From positions 1 through 64,000 of the forward strand of contig CAMWRW010000001.1 in assembly GCA_947176755.1 (NCBI GenBank): a DNA stretch of 64,000 nt, given 5' to 3'. Position 1 is the first letter of the stretch, and each line of letters starts with the position of its first letter. The stretch comes from an uncultured Porphyromonadaceae bacterium. GTDB lineage: Bacteria > Bacteroidota > Bacteroidia > Bacteroidales > Muribaculaceae. The notes under the pieces are model-generated. The model worked only from the letters and a program-made list of their open reading frames with translations, was not told where the DNA came from and made no database searches. Below, in pieces: positions 1-9,602 of this stretch. The translations under genes and the position numbers were made by a program.

Positions 1-23
1 AAGAAATATGATATTCATAATAC

Positions 24-1364
24 TTAATTAGATTTACCTGCAATCTGAATGATAATGAAATTGGATGCGTAAGGTAATGATGTGGAGTGAAGATATTTGG
101 GAGATTTATCTGACGAGTGGACACGGTAGAAACAATAGTTCCAGCCTTGTCCCATATCGGTGTATAAGGCCTCTTTCACACCCTGATAGAGAAGTGCGTC
201 AATGAAATTTCCAAATGACATCACACCTTGACTTTCATATAGTGCCAACTTATTGCCGGAATTAAGACAGAGGGCGCGGAATACGTTTCTATTTCCAAAC
301 GGACGAGTTGTCTGAACAGCTTTGCCATTGTGTATCATCATCTCTTGCGCAAAACCCATGCCTCCTTCTTGTGCAGCACTATCCAAAGCAGATGCGTAAT
401 CTTTGTAATGGAATTGAGGTCCGGAAGTCGAAGACCATGTGAACGCCCCGGTATTACGCTTACAGCTATAACCTTTGAAACGCTTGCCTCCGGCGACGTG
501 ATCTCCTGCCACATTTGCGTGCCCTTTATCAAACTCTGTTCCGGTAAAAGCGCCTGCAAAAGCTAATATAATTGAGTCATTATCCGGCGAAGGAATTTCG
601 CCACAAACCATATCCATTTTCAGCCCGGTCATATCCGGTTCGAGACAGATTAGGTCTCCAGACTCCGTTTTGATATGTGAAACCGATATTACGTTTGCAT
701 CGATATTCGTAAAATTCCTGATAATTGACTCTTTTATATCTGGATGAAGACCACGAGCTAAGTCAATAAACAATTTCACACGGGCTAACACCTCACGACC
801 TCGGTTGCGCCACCATGAAGTGCGTCGGCCCGGTGTCTTGGCATTGAATCCAATCGCATCAATTCCAAGATGCTTCGCCTGATACAAGGCTCGTTCATTA
901 TGATATTCTTGAGAAATAATGATTATCGAGTCCTGACAATACACATCACGCATTTTTGCAATGGAATTAAGTGTACGCGTACCGTCATAGTCAAGGATAA
1001 TCCGTGTAGAATCAACGCCCTGCTTCATCAAGGAATCGCGCATTGCCACAGGCTCGTCATAACCGTTTTCAGTGTTACGGTAATCTCCGCCACTGACAAC
1101 AAGCCAATCAACCTTTCCGGCTTTATATAGATCAGCCCCGGCTTTAATCCGATGGTCATAATAATAGTTCCTACGCCCATTCCAAGTTGAAATTGGCGAA
1201 GTCCCAAGAATAAGCCCCACCTTGCGATGCGGAATATTATCCACATCATCATAGGTCTTTCCTGAAGCATTTTTACCGACAAGAATATCACAAGTTGCTA
1301 TGACGGCAACGATTACTACAGTTATTGCTATGATCCAAATTATGATTCTACGCTTTTTCATCAA
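24..1364 (-). CDS. SanA/YdcF-like (DUF218) membrane-anchored protein with C-terminal phosphodiester-glycosidase-like domain
   Basis: N-terminal TM segment, then 'LILGTSPISTWNGRRNYYYDHRIKAGADLYKAGKVDWLVVSGGD' and 'ILDYDGTRTLNSIAKMRDVY' (DUF218/SanA motifs). An extra ~200 aa C-terminus carries 'GGMGFAQEMMIHNGKAV...ESQGVMSFGNFIDALLYQGVKEALYTDMG'. Confidence 0.75.
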   Translation of the reverse strand: MMKKRRIIIWIIAITVVIVAVIATCDILVGKNASGKTYDDVDNIPHRKVGLILGTSPISTWNGRRNYYYDHRIKAGADLYKAGKVDWLVVSGGDYRNTENGYDEPVAMRDSLMKQGVDSTRIILDYDGTRTLNSIAKMRDVYCQDSIIIISQEYHNERALYQAKHLGIDAIGFNAKTPGRRTSWWRNRGREVLARVKLFIDLARGLHPDIKESIIRNFTNIDANVISVSHIKTESGDLICLEPDMTGLKMDMVCGEIPSPDNDSIILAFAGAFTGTEFDKGHANVAGDHVAGGKRFKGYSCKRNTGAFTWSSTSGPQFHYKDYASALDSAAQEGGMGFAQEMMIHNGKAVQTTRPFGNRNVFRALCLNSGNKLALYESQGVMSFGNFIDALLYQGVKEALYTDMGQGWNYCFYRVHSSDKSPKYLHSTSLPYASNFIIIQIAGKSN

Positions 1365-2298
1365 TTACTTGATTTATAAAGGTTGTAATCTGCTGATGAT
1401 ACATGGCTCGATTATTCAGATTTTCAATATAATATTTCGGAACAGAGGAATACCCAAACTTTGCACCAAGGACTGCGCACGCAATCGCTCCATTCGTATC
1501 AGCATCGCCACCTTCGTTAACTATCGCCAACAGCCCTTCTTTAAATGAAGAAGCATGCCAATAACACCATAAAGCGGCGGCTAATGTTCTGAGGGTATAT
1601 CCAGTCGAATACTTTTGATCCAAATCAAGGGCTGAGATATCTATATTCCTATAAGCCAGTTCTACCCATTCAATTATTCTCTCATCAAACTTTTTAGCAA
1701 TCTCTTTTATATCATTGTATAATAGTCTATAGTTATTCCATACCAGATTATGAATAATCAATGAAGCAATTACGCATGAACCGATACAACGAGGGTCATA
1801 ATGGGTCAGTTTGCAAATTTCAGTTGCCTGAATTTCAACATTATCATGAGCAAGACCAACAACTGAAGTTCTCATTAACGCACCGTTGGGGGCACTCTCA
1901 CGATTGGATAAGTTCCACCAAAGTTCTGACCACATTTTGGGTTGTTCAACATAATCTCTCGTACATAATACCTTAAATGTATGACCACCAATATCCATAG
2001 GTTCTCCATTAAACCAGTCTTTGAAGTTTTGAGCGACCTTGTGAACATTGAATTTTCCATGCTCAAATGCAGACAGGATGCACAACATCATATCGGTATC
2101 ATCCGTCCATGCTCCAATTGGCCACCTCCCTCTGTGTGCATCTTGAATTATCTGTTCATACCTACATAAGCCATCGGGATATTTTTTACTAACTTCATCC
2201 TTTTTCATAAACTCCGAACCAAGGCCAAGAGCATCCCCGATAGCCTGCCCATACAGGCAGCCAAGCATTTTATCCTTTATGTTTTCAATATCATTCAT
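1348..2298 (-). CDS. ADP-ribosylglycohydrolase family protein
   Basis: 'GQAIGDALGLGSEF', 'AWTDDTDMMLCIL', 'NEGGDADTNGAIACAVLGAKFG' metal-binding ARH motifs, apparently intact. Confidence 0.92.
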   Translation of the reverse strand: MNDIENIKDKMLGCLYGQAIGDALGLGSEFMKKDEVSKKYPDGLCRYEQIIQDAHRGRWPIGAWTDDTDMMLCILSAFEHGKFNVHKVAQNFKDWFNGEPMDIGGHTFKVLCTRDYVEQPKMWSELWWNLSNRESAPNGALMRTSVVGLAHDNVEIQATEICKLTHYDPRCIGSCVIASLIIHNLVWNNYRLLYNDIKEIAKKFDERIIEWVELAYRNIDISALDLDQKYSTGYTLRTLAAALWCYWHASSFKEGLLAIVNEGGDADTNGAIACAVLGAKFGYSSVPKYYIENLNNRAMYHQQITTFINQVIDEKA

Positions 2299-2308
2299 TG
2301 TTACACAC

Positions 2309-3550
2309 TTAATTTAATTTTGCAATAAGTTCCTTTATATCAAGGGGTAGACGACTGAGGCATTCCTTAAGTATATAATCCGGAATCTCGCCATAGTAAG
2401 CTGCAGCAATTCCTCCTGTTATCGCAGCTTGAGTGTCGGAATCGCCTCCGTATGCCACTGCCAAACGTACTGCCGATTCATAATCATAACTTTCCAGGAA
2501 AGCAACGATTGCTTCGGGAACCGATCCTTGACAACTCACATCAACAGTATATCGGGGTTGTATGTCTGCATATTTTCTGTTCAGATCATAGCCAAAACGA
2601 TTTTCTATTTGCGCTTTGATTTCTTTTTTAGAAGAACCATGTAAAGCGACATATATTGCCAATGCGGTTGCTTGAGCTCCCTTTATAGCCTCCGGATGAT
2701 TATGACTTACAATAGCAGATTTCTCTGCTAATGCCAATGTTTCTTCCGTTGACTTTGCTAAAGCTCCGACAGCACTCACTCGCATGGCAGATCCGTTGCC
2801 CCAACTATTATAGGGCTGTGGGTTATCTTGTCTGAACCACCAATTAAAGTTACCTCCGTAGCCGGCTTTCGGATATTTACGACACCAATACTTCAGTTTG
2901 CCGACAAAGTCATTTCCATTCATCAGTGCATCAGCAACAGCTATCGAACATACAGTGTCATCTGTGAATCGACTTTGGTCTGTAAATAGTTCGAAATCCA
3001 GCCGTTTAGTTGAGCAAAACTCATACCACGAACCAATAATATCTCCACAGATAGCTCCAATCAGCACCAATGAACGCTTATTCAATAGTTTATTGTCAGT
3101 AGTTTTCAAACGTTCGATAAGAAGATTATTGATTGGACTACTTTGATCTGCAAGTATCTTCAAAGTCATTTCATCTCTTTTACCTCCAAAAAATTTCATC
3201 AGCACTTTATCGAAAACAGACTTTGATTCCACATAATCAAAGAGCGTCATGCAGGAGCGAAGTTTCATGGTGTCGGTAGATCCAAATACATCAGAAGGAT
3301 TGTCTGTCTTTAATGCGAGCAATGCGTAGCTTATTTCTCGTAGTCTCGGGCCAAGCAAAGGATGTTCAAGATATTCCTTCGCCTCCTCTGCATCTTTTAT
3401 AGAGTAGAAAATTGAGTTCATTGAAAATCCGAGTCCCTTTATCTGAGGAAAGATATACCACATCCAATGAGTGCGTTTTCTACCTGATTCTATTTCTTCC
3501 AAAGCACGATTATATGCTTCTCTTTGTACCTGTAAAAATTGTTCAATCAT
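2309..3550 (-). CDS. DUF1810-like N-terminal domain fused to ADP-ribosylglycohydrolase
   Basis: N-term 'QREAYNRALEEIESGRKRTHWMWYIFPQIKGLGFS' is DUF1810-like. C-term 'ICGDIIGSWYEF...RFTDDTVCSIAVADAL...AYGGDSDTQAAITGGIAAAYYG' is ARH. Confidence 0.88.
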   Translation of the reverse strand: MIEQFLQVQREAYNRALEEIESGRKRTHWMWYIFPQIKGLGFSMNSIFYSIKDAEEAKEYLEHPLLGPRLREISYALLALKTDNPSDVFGSTDTMKLRSCMTLFDYVESKSVFDKVLMKFFGGKRDEMTLKILADQSSPINNLLIERLKTTDNKLLNKRSLVLIGAICGDIIGSWYEFCSTKRLDFELFTDQSRFTDDTVCSIAVADALMNGNDFVGKLKYWCRKYPKAGYGGNFNWWFRQDNPQPYNSWGNGSAMRVSAVGALAKSTEETLALAEKSAIVSHNHPEAIKGAQATALAIYVALHGSSKKEIKAQIENRFGYDLNRKYADIQPRYTVDVSCQGSVPEAIVAFLESYDYESAVRLAVAYGGDSDTQAAITGGIAAAYYGEIPDYILKECLSRLPLDIKELIAKLN

Positions 3551-3671
3551 TTCTCAACAGTGTTTTAATTATCTATGTGTTCTCCCACCCTCCTTTACAC
3601 TATCAGGAAGCATATCTCCACAATTATAGATTATAACTGCTGCCGGAATTGCAAAATACATTACATGATAT

Positions 3672-5720
3672 CTATTTTGAATGGGTGATGATTAGTTTTT
3701 TACCGGGATTATCTATCTCTATAGAACCGAGTCGCCCGAGAACTGACTGACCAAGCAGAAGAGGAGCTTTCTGATTCCGGACAACAGAGGCTCTGACATT
3801 ACTAAGTTTTAACCCTCCGAAATCCACATCTCTAAGGTTTACGATTGTTCCCTCGGAAATATCTCCATTGGCATCTACGAACCTACCTGAGCCAACAAAG
3901 TCTTCTCGTTTCAGATAGCCATTCTTCAGCATGAAGTTGGCTTCGACCTGAGATAGAGAGACTATGCTTGCGCCCGTATCAAAAATGAAACTAAGGGGGA
4001 GTTCATTGATAGAGCATTTTACAGATACACAACCACCATCGGGAGTGAAGGGTATCTCTACCCGTTCACTCATCTGACCTTGTTCTGGCTCGATAACGTT
4101 TTCCTGTTCTTTAATAGCGATGTATTCATCCATGAGAGTTTTAAAGCCATCTGTTGCACGCAACGCTTCCAGATCATCATCTGACATAACATGGTGGAAT
4201 CTTCGGAATCCTTTTTCAAACGCGGTACGTAGGTAAGCCAGTGATGCATCAAGGTCTCCAAGTCGAGAATAGAAACATGCTCCATCATAGTAGTTCCCGC
4301 AATCTGTGGAATCATTAGCGATTACTCTTTCCATGAAGTCCACAGCTTTGTCTTTCTCGTCCAAGGCAAGAAAAGCGTACATAGCGCATGATGAATTATT
4401 TGGCACCGTATCAAGCTCAATAACTTTTCGATAGGCTGCCATCGCTTCGTTAGTCTTCCCTTTGCGCATCAGCATATCTCCTTTCCCCAGATAGGAATAA
4501 GCATTATCAGGATTAAGCATTATCGCCATATCGTAGTCTTCTAACGCTTTATCGGTCTGTCCGGAATTATCCTCAAAGAAGCCTCTGCGATAGTAACCAT
4601 AGAATAAATCAGGTGTCTTGTCGATGTATCTTGTCCATTCGTAAATTGCACCTTCAATATCTCCGGACTCTCCAAGTATATCGGCTTTAGAAGAAATAAG
4701 GTCAAGGTCGTCGGGCCTCATCTGTTGAGCCTGTGTAATGGCATCAAATGCCTGAGTATATTCTCCGAGTTCCTGATGGCAGTCCGCAATCATTTCAAGA
4801 AATACAGGATGGGCGTCAATGTCAAATGCTTTACGGGCGGCTTCAATCGCCTCGTTATATTTCTTTTTGCTCTGATACAATTGAGCGATATAGTATTGCC
4901 ATCCGGCATCATGAGGATTCTTTACCGACATTCCTCTCAGTTTAGTAATAACGAGCGTCAACTGATTGTCAGGAAATTCAAACAGATAATGATGAGCTTT
5001 GGCATCATTGTCGATTGACAATGATTTCATAATGTCATCAACTGCGTCAAGGTACTTACCCTGCTTGAGATAACTCTCCGCTCTGAAGGAATAGCCTGAA
5101 GAATAGTCATCATACATCTTGATAACAATGTTATATTGCCGGATCGCTTCATCGTAATTGCCAGAAGCGTATGCATTGCGACCAAGCCCCATATATCCCG
5201 TCTCGCTCGTAGGATTTACAGTGACCATACGCTTATAAATATCATTGGCATCAGAGTATCTCTCCATTTCATACAATAACTGACCGTAGATTTCAAGAAT
5301 ATCAGAATCATCAGGATTGATTTTTATAGCCTGATTGAAGTCATTGAGCGCCTGGACAGTATCCCCGGCAATGGTATAAAGGTGTGCGCGCGAGGCAAAT
5401 GCGCGAGCTACATACTCTTTGTCCTTTTTAGGCAATTTCTTGATTGCCATATTTACAGACTTCATAGCATCCCCGTAGTCTTCTGCCTCAGCCTGTAGAA
5501 TAGCGATTGTCATGTGGGCATAACCGTTACCCGGATTTTCTGTAATCTCTTTTGAGAGAAAATCCATTGCCTCAGACTTATTGCCCTTTTGGGCCTCCTC
5601 CATTGCGCGGGTAAAGTTGTAAGACTGCTTTGCGCTCTGAGGCTGAGCATATATATGAATTGAGCAGATAAGAGTGGTGACAAGAATAGACACCAGAGAT
5701 TTGAGTTTGCGACAAGTCAT
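3672..5720 (-). CDS. TPR-repeat protein with C-terminal retropepsin-like aspartic protease domain, signal peptide
   Basis: Many TPR units; C-terminal 'LSFIFDTGASIVSLS' (DTG catalytic motif) and 'LLLGQSVLGRLGSIEID'. Start placed at internal ATG 5720 (MTCRKLKSLVSILVTTLICSIHIYAQ, signal peptide) rather than 5795. Confidence 0.85.
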   Translation of the reverse strand: MTCRKLKSLVSILVTTLICSIHIYAQPQSAKQSYNFTRAMEEAQKGNKSEAMDFLSKEITENPGNGYAHMTIAILQAEAEDYGDAMKSVNMAIKKLPKKDKEYVARAFASRAHLYTIAGDTVQALNDFNQAIKINPDDSDILEIYGQLLYEMERYSDANDIYKRMVTVNPTSETGYMGLGRNAYASGNYDEAIRQYNIVIKMYDDYSSGYSFRAESYLKQGKYLDAVDDIMKSLSIDNDAKAHHYLFEFPDNQLTLVITKLRGMSVKNPHDAGWQYYIAQLYQSKKKYNEAIEAARKAFDIDAHPVFLEMIADCHQELGEYTQAFDAITQAQQMRPDDLDLISSKADILGESGDIEGAIYEWTRYIDKTPDLFYGYYRRGFFEDNSGQTDKALEDYDMAIMLNPDNAYSYLGKGDMLMRKGKTNEAMAAYRKVIELDTVPNNSSCAMYAFLALDEKDKAVDFMERVIANDSTDCGNYYDGACFYSRLGDLDASLAYLRTAFEKGFRRFHHVMSDDDLEALRATDGFKTLMDEYIAIKEQENVIEPEQGQMSERVEIPFTPDGGCVSVKCSINELPLSFIFDTGASIVSLSQVEANFMLKNGYLKREDFVGSGRFVDANGDISEGTIVNLRDVDFGGLKLSNVRASVVRNQKAPLLLGQSVLGRLGSIEIDNPGKKLIITHSK

Positions 5721-5791
5721 AAAGGCTTCGCCATCGCGCTTCGACCTTTGGCCGACTTGCGCTTTATGCTTGCACGCGAATACATCGTATT

Positions 5792-5953
5792 TCATTTCTT
5801 TTTGCCAAATATAGAGTTAATTATTGCGTTGCCGATTTTTCTCTCAATGCCGTTGCGTGTTGTAGGGATTCCGGTGGCTTTTGCGAAATCCCGCTTCATC
5901 TTGGAAACGCCGAGAGCGCGTTTCCAAGAGAAGCTGAGACCGGGGATTTTCAT
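5792..5953 (-). CDS. 53-aa basic small protein (MKIPGLSFSWKRALGVSKMKRDFAKATGIPTTRNGIERKIGNAIINSIFGKKK)
   Basis: Complete ORF read directly between the VWA and TPR-retropepsin genes. It is absent from the ORF track because of its size. ATG at 5953, TGA at 5792-5794. Confidence 0.6.
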   Translation of the reverse strand: MKIPGLSFSWKRALGVSKMKRDFAKATGIPTTRNGIERKIGNAIINSIFGKKK

Positions 5954-5956
5954 AGT

Positions 5957-6787
5957 TTAGAAATCGAAATTATCGCGTTCCTTCTTATACGAGGCATAGA
6001 CCTCTTTCATTTCATCATCGTCACAGGCATCCATCAAGACATCAAAATTACGACGAGCCTTCATAGATCCCCTTGACATTACCGATGCTCTGAGGAGTTC
6101 GGCAGTCTTGTAGCCGGTGTGAAACGGCACACTGACACCATTCGTCATAAGTGACAATTCTTTGAACCAAGGAGCATCAGTGATTGTCACTGTGTCAATT
6201 TTTATCTTATTGTAAGCCGCTTTCCTTGCCTCAATTCGCCAGTCAATCTGGCTTCCGTTGATGATATCTCTGTATGAATAACCAACTTCATGGGGCACTG
6301 CATCAGCAATAAGAAGTATAGAACGAGTTGACCCCTCACGCCACTGAGTCTCTTCCACTATTTTCTTGATGACAAGCTCGTAAAACTCCGGCCAGTCACC
6401 GCCGGAAGTGTCCCTGGAATTGCGCACAAACTTGATAAGATCGTTCTCATTGTCAGTCGGATTTATACACTGGTATGCATCACCGAAATCCTGCGCATTA
6501 TTCATATCGCAATAATCACCGAAAGCGACGATACCCAATCGTAGGTCTTCATTGTCTTTGAAGAGTTGTGGTATCAGTTCAGACACCTCTTTGCGCACAG
6601 CACCAATATATTGCGCCATTGACCCGGTCGTGTCAAACGCTATTACCATATCGAGTTTCCCGATATTCTTAGGAGCTACTTGGGCGAAGCCTTCTTCATT
6701 TTTTACCTCTGAGGTCTTTGTTGATGATGTCATAGTGACTGTCTCTTCTACGGTCACAGTCTTTTTCTTTTTTCTGAAAAGTCCCAT
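5957..6787 (-). CDS. VWA domain-containing protein
   Basis: 'LDMVIAFDTTGSMAQYIGAVRKEVSELIPQL' MIDAS-like motif and VWA-type spacing. Confidence 0.88.
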   Translation of the reverse strand: MGLFRKKKKTVTVEETVTMTSSTKTSEVKNEEGFAQVAPKNIGKLDMVIAFDTTGSMAQYIGAVRKEVSELIPQLFKDNEDLRLGIVAFGDYCDMNNAQDFGDAYQCINPTDNENDLIKFVRNSRDTSGGDWPEFYELVIKKIVEETQWREGSTRSILLIADAVPHEVGYSYRDIINGSQIDWRIEARKAAYNKIKIDTVTITDAPWFKELSLMTNGVSVPFHTGYKTAELLRASVMSRGSMKARRNFDVLMDACDDDEMKEVYASYKKERDNFDF

Positions 6788-6873
6788 AAAAATTTATTAT
6801 TTGTATTAATGGTTGTAAATATCAATACCTGAATTTTGAAAAGGTAAAATCCCGCAAAACGAACATCAGAAAG

Positions 6874-7368
6874 TTAATCCCCCGTTGTTCTTATATTGGA
6901 TAGATCTTTGTATCGATTAGGGACTTGTGTAATGCAACTTGGATATAGCTCCAGAATAGTCCGTATAATTCGTGGATACATCGACTGAATATCCTCCGTG
7001 TTGAAGCCTTCAGCCTTAAGAAGCAGACTGAAACAATCCACATATATCAGAAGGTCTCCGAATATGATATTCTTCCGTCGGCTGAGATGATCCATGACAA
7101 CGGCCATCAGTCCACCTATATGTCGGTCAAGAGCAGTATCGGCTTCCTTTATTTTAGACATAGCGAGGAGTTGCATACGACAGTCAGCCATAAACTTATC
7201 AAGAGTTTCTCCCCTTATGGCAGCCATAAGGTCAACGGAACCTGATAATAATTCAGTCGGACAAAATTCACTCGTCGCGACTATACCATCTTGATAAGGC
7301 ACCTCCACTATATAAGTCTGTGGGTCACCTTGTACCTCTATATCAAAATTTAGTTTAAGATTTTCCAT
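6874..7368 (-). CDS. hypothetical protein
   Basis: Colinear ORF in the operon. Start likely MENLKLNFDIEV at 7368. No recognised motif. Confidence 0.65.
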   Translation of the reverse strand: MENLKLNFDIEVQGDPQTYIVEVPYQDGIVATSEFCPTELLSGSVDLMAAIRGETLDKFMADCRMQLLAMSKIKEADTALDRHIGGLMAVVMDHLSRRKNIIFGDLLIYVDCFSLLLKAEGFNTEDIQSMYPRIIRTILELYPSCITQVPNRYKDLSNIRTTGD

Positions 7369-7424
7369 ACTTGTATATTCTAAGTTACAAAGAAATACCA
7401 CGCAAGATGGAATGGTAAACAGTT

Positions 7425-8297
7425 CTATGGGAAAATCTCAATAGAAGGGTGCTGAAAGCTTTGGAAAATGCCGCGATTCATATAGGACTTTTCGCTAAAG
7501 CATTTTCGCCATTGGCTAAAGTCGGCATTGCTTTTAAGAAGAATTGAGATATAATACGAAAGAGAGCCATATATTTTTCCGCTTGGAGCTTTGTACTCAA
7601 TGTTGCGTTCGTTTTCCTGACATGCTGTAACAACTGTGAGAATTGCTCCTTTAGTAAATTCTTTTGGCGACTTGACGGTTATTCGCCCCGGAGGAGTAAA
7701 AGCATAATTAGTTCCACGAACATATCTGATAAGTTCGGGATCAATATCGGTCATTTCATCCTTCTGAATACCCTTGCTGTAACAAGCATCTACGGCGACA
7801 AAAAGCTCACCATCATTTCCCAACTTTCGCTTAATGGCATCAAGCAACGGACACAACTCATCATCAATCAGATGATATTGACCCGAGTAAGTACCATTCA
7901 TTTTACGACTGTCTCGGCACGCATCGTAAGGAATAATCGACTCATCATATTTTTTCAATGCCCCCTCATCATGATTATCATCACGAATTGGTTGCCCATG
8001 CCCTGAAAAATGGAAATACACCCTATCCCCCTCTTGACTTCTTTCTGCAAGCTGAATCAGAGCTTCTACAATTCTTGCTTTTGTTGCCTGTTCATTTATC
8101 AAAGTAGTAATATCGCCAAATCCTCTCTTCTTAAGCAAGGGTCGGAGTAACGCCACATCATTATCACCATGTAAGACATTCCAGCCTGTTTTCATCCGGT
8201 CGTATTTGCCGATGCCAACAAGCAACGCGCGATTAGTTGCCAACCCCGTCAAAACTGAGACTGACAACAGAAAGGTCACTATAAGGCGTTTAATCAT
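7425..8297 (-). CDS. exported metacaspase-like (peptidase C14) protein
   Basis: Signal peptide MIKRLIVTFLLSVSVLTGLA, then 'RALLVGIGKYD', 'VYFHFSGHGQ' (His) and 'LFVAVDACYSKG' (Cys). Start at 8297 overlaps the upstream stop (TAATG). Confidence 0.88.
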   Translation of the reverse strand: MIKRLIVTFLLSVSVLTGLATNRALLVGIGKYDRMKTGWNVLHGDNDVALLRPLLKKRGFGDITTLINEQATKARIVEALIQLAERSQEGDRVYFHFSGHGQPIRDDNHDEGALKKYDESIIPYDACRDSRKMNGTYSGQYHLIDDELCPLLDAIKRKLGNDGELFVAVDACYSKGIQKDEMTDIDPELIRYVRGTNYAFTPPGRITVKSPKEFTKGAILTVVTACQENERNIEYKAPSGKIYGSLSYYISILLKSNADFSQWRKCFSEKSYMNRGIFQSFQHPSIEIFP

Positions 8298-8938
8298 TAT
8301 TTCAACTGGTTTAGTATCTTCTGGCATTGAGCAACAAATTCTTCATCATCAGCAAAGCGAATTGACATCGCTATCAACATCTCTTTAGCTTTTTTTCGGT
8401 CATGGATCTTCAAGTAAGCCATTGCGAGACGCATTCCGGCATCTTCTTGAGCTTGTATGTCATCTGACGGGGCCATTTTGTAAGCTCGTTCAAGGGTTGG
8501 AATATCATCCGAAGTTATTGACTCCCAACCTCGGGTTGAATCCGGGATATAGTTATAAGCTACGATCGTATTGTCAAGTTGGTTCAGACCTGCCTGACGG
8601 ACATTGTAAACGGAGAATATTCCCAGAATAAGAATCGCAGCAATAGAAGCGCCCCATGCCATTCTCTCGCGGAGATGACTCAGGCGAAAAACACGAGGTT
8701 TCGAACTCCGCCCTATAATGCTCAGGAGCTCGTCCTTGGAGATATTCTTCATAGCATGACCGAACTCGATATTCTCCTGTTCGGCCTCCTGACATATCCC
8801 CCTTAGTGTAAAAAGATACACACGAAAGTCAGTTGCAAAACTTTTATCAGAGCGTAATTTATCATCGAAAGACAACTTCTCCTCAATACTTAGGTCATCA
8901 TTAATATATCGCTCAAAAAGTTCTATGTTATTTTCCAT
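8297..8938 (-). CDS. single-pass membrane anti-sigma-factor-like protein
   Basis: Overlaps the 3' end of the sigma gene. N-terminal 'LFERYINDDLSIEEKLSFDDKLRSDKSFATDF', one TM 'MAWGASIAAILILGIFSV', C-terminal extracytoplasmic helical region. No obvious zinc (HxxxCxxC) motif. Confidence 0.7.
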   Translation of the reverse strand: MENNIELFERYINDDLSIEEKLSFDDKLRSDKSFATDFRVYLFTLRGICQEAEQENIEFGHAMKNISKDELLSIIGRSSKPRVFRLSHLRERMAWGASIAAILILGIFSVYNVRQAGLNQLDNTIVAYNYIPDSTRGWESITSDDIPTLERAYKMAPSDDIQAQEDAGMRLAMAYLKIHDRKKAKEMLIAMSIRFADDEEFVAQCQKILNQLK

Positions 8939-9587
8939 TTCGTTTCTTCTTTTCAGGTTTTTCAGCTATAATACCGGCATTATAAAGAGCGAGTTTGACC
9001 CTATAGATCAAGTCACGCATACAGAGCCATCTTCGAGCCTTGATCGCCTTGGCATTATCCGCGAGTGATTTGCCATTATCTCGATATGGAGCAACTTCTT
9101 CGGCAATCTCGGCATCTGACATTCCGCTCAAATATGTCTTACGAATGATTGAAGCACAGGGTTCCGGCGTATGATCCAGTTCATCACCCAATAAAGCTTG
9201 TGCCTCCGGATCATTATATAGCTCGGGCTCACCGTCCTGTGAGGGTAACTCTTTAAGTAGATCATTAATCTTTTGGGCCCTTGCCGATAGTTTATCACCA
9301 TCCTCCGGATTAGCTTCATCTAAGGAATCATGCCTTCCTATCATCCGGTATTTCTTACTTGCCATATTAAGACCGATACGAATTATATAATTGCTCCAGT
9401 CCCAATTTGTGCCAATCCGTCCTTCTTCAATATTCTGATGAATTGCAATGAAAACATCTTGATAGATATTTTCCGCATCGGCAAGGCGCATGTTGGTTTT
9501 CTTATATTTATCCATGAGAATGTCCGTGAAGTTGCCCCGCAACCTCATGTACCATTTCTGCACGATTTCTTCGTATGTTTCTGCCAT
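8928..9587 (-). CDS. ECF-type RNA polymerase sigma-70 family factor
   Basis: 'DAENIYQDVFIAIHQNIEEGRIG...WSNYIIRIGLNMASKKYR' (region 2-like). C-terminal 'TYLSGMSDAEIAEEVAPYRD...KAIKARRWLCMRDLIYRVK' (region 4-like). Confidence 0.75.
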   Translation of the reverse strand: MAETYEEIVQKWYMRLRGNFTDILMDKYKKTNMRLADAENIYQDVFIAIHQNIEEGRIGTNWDWSNYIIRIGLNMASKKYRMIGRHDSLDEANPEDGDKLSARAQKINDLLKELPSQDGEPELYNDPEAQALLGDELDHTPEPCASIIRKTYLSGMSDAEIAEEVAPYRDNGKSLADNAKAIKARRWLCMRDLIYRVKLALYNAGIIAEKPEKKKRNGK

Positions 9588-9602
9588 ATTATTGCATCTA
9601 CA

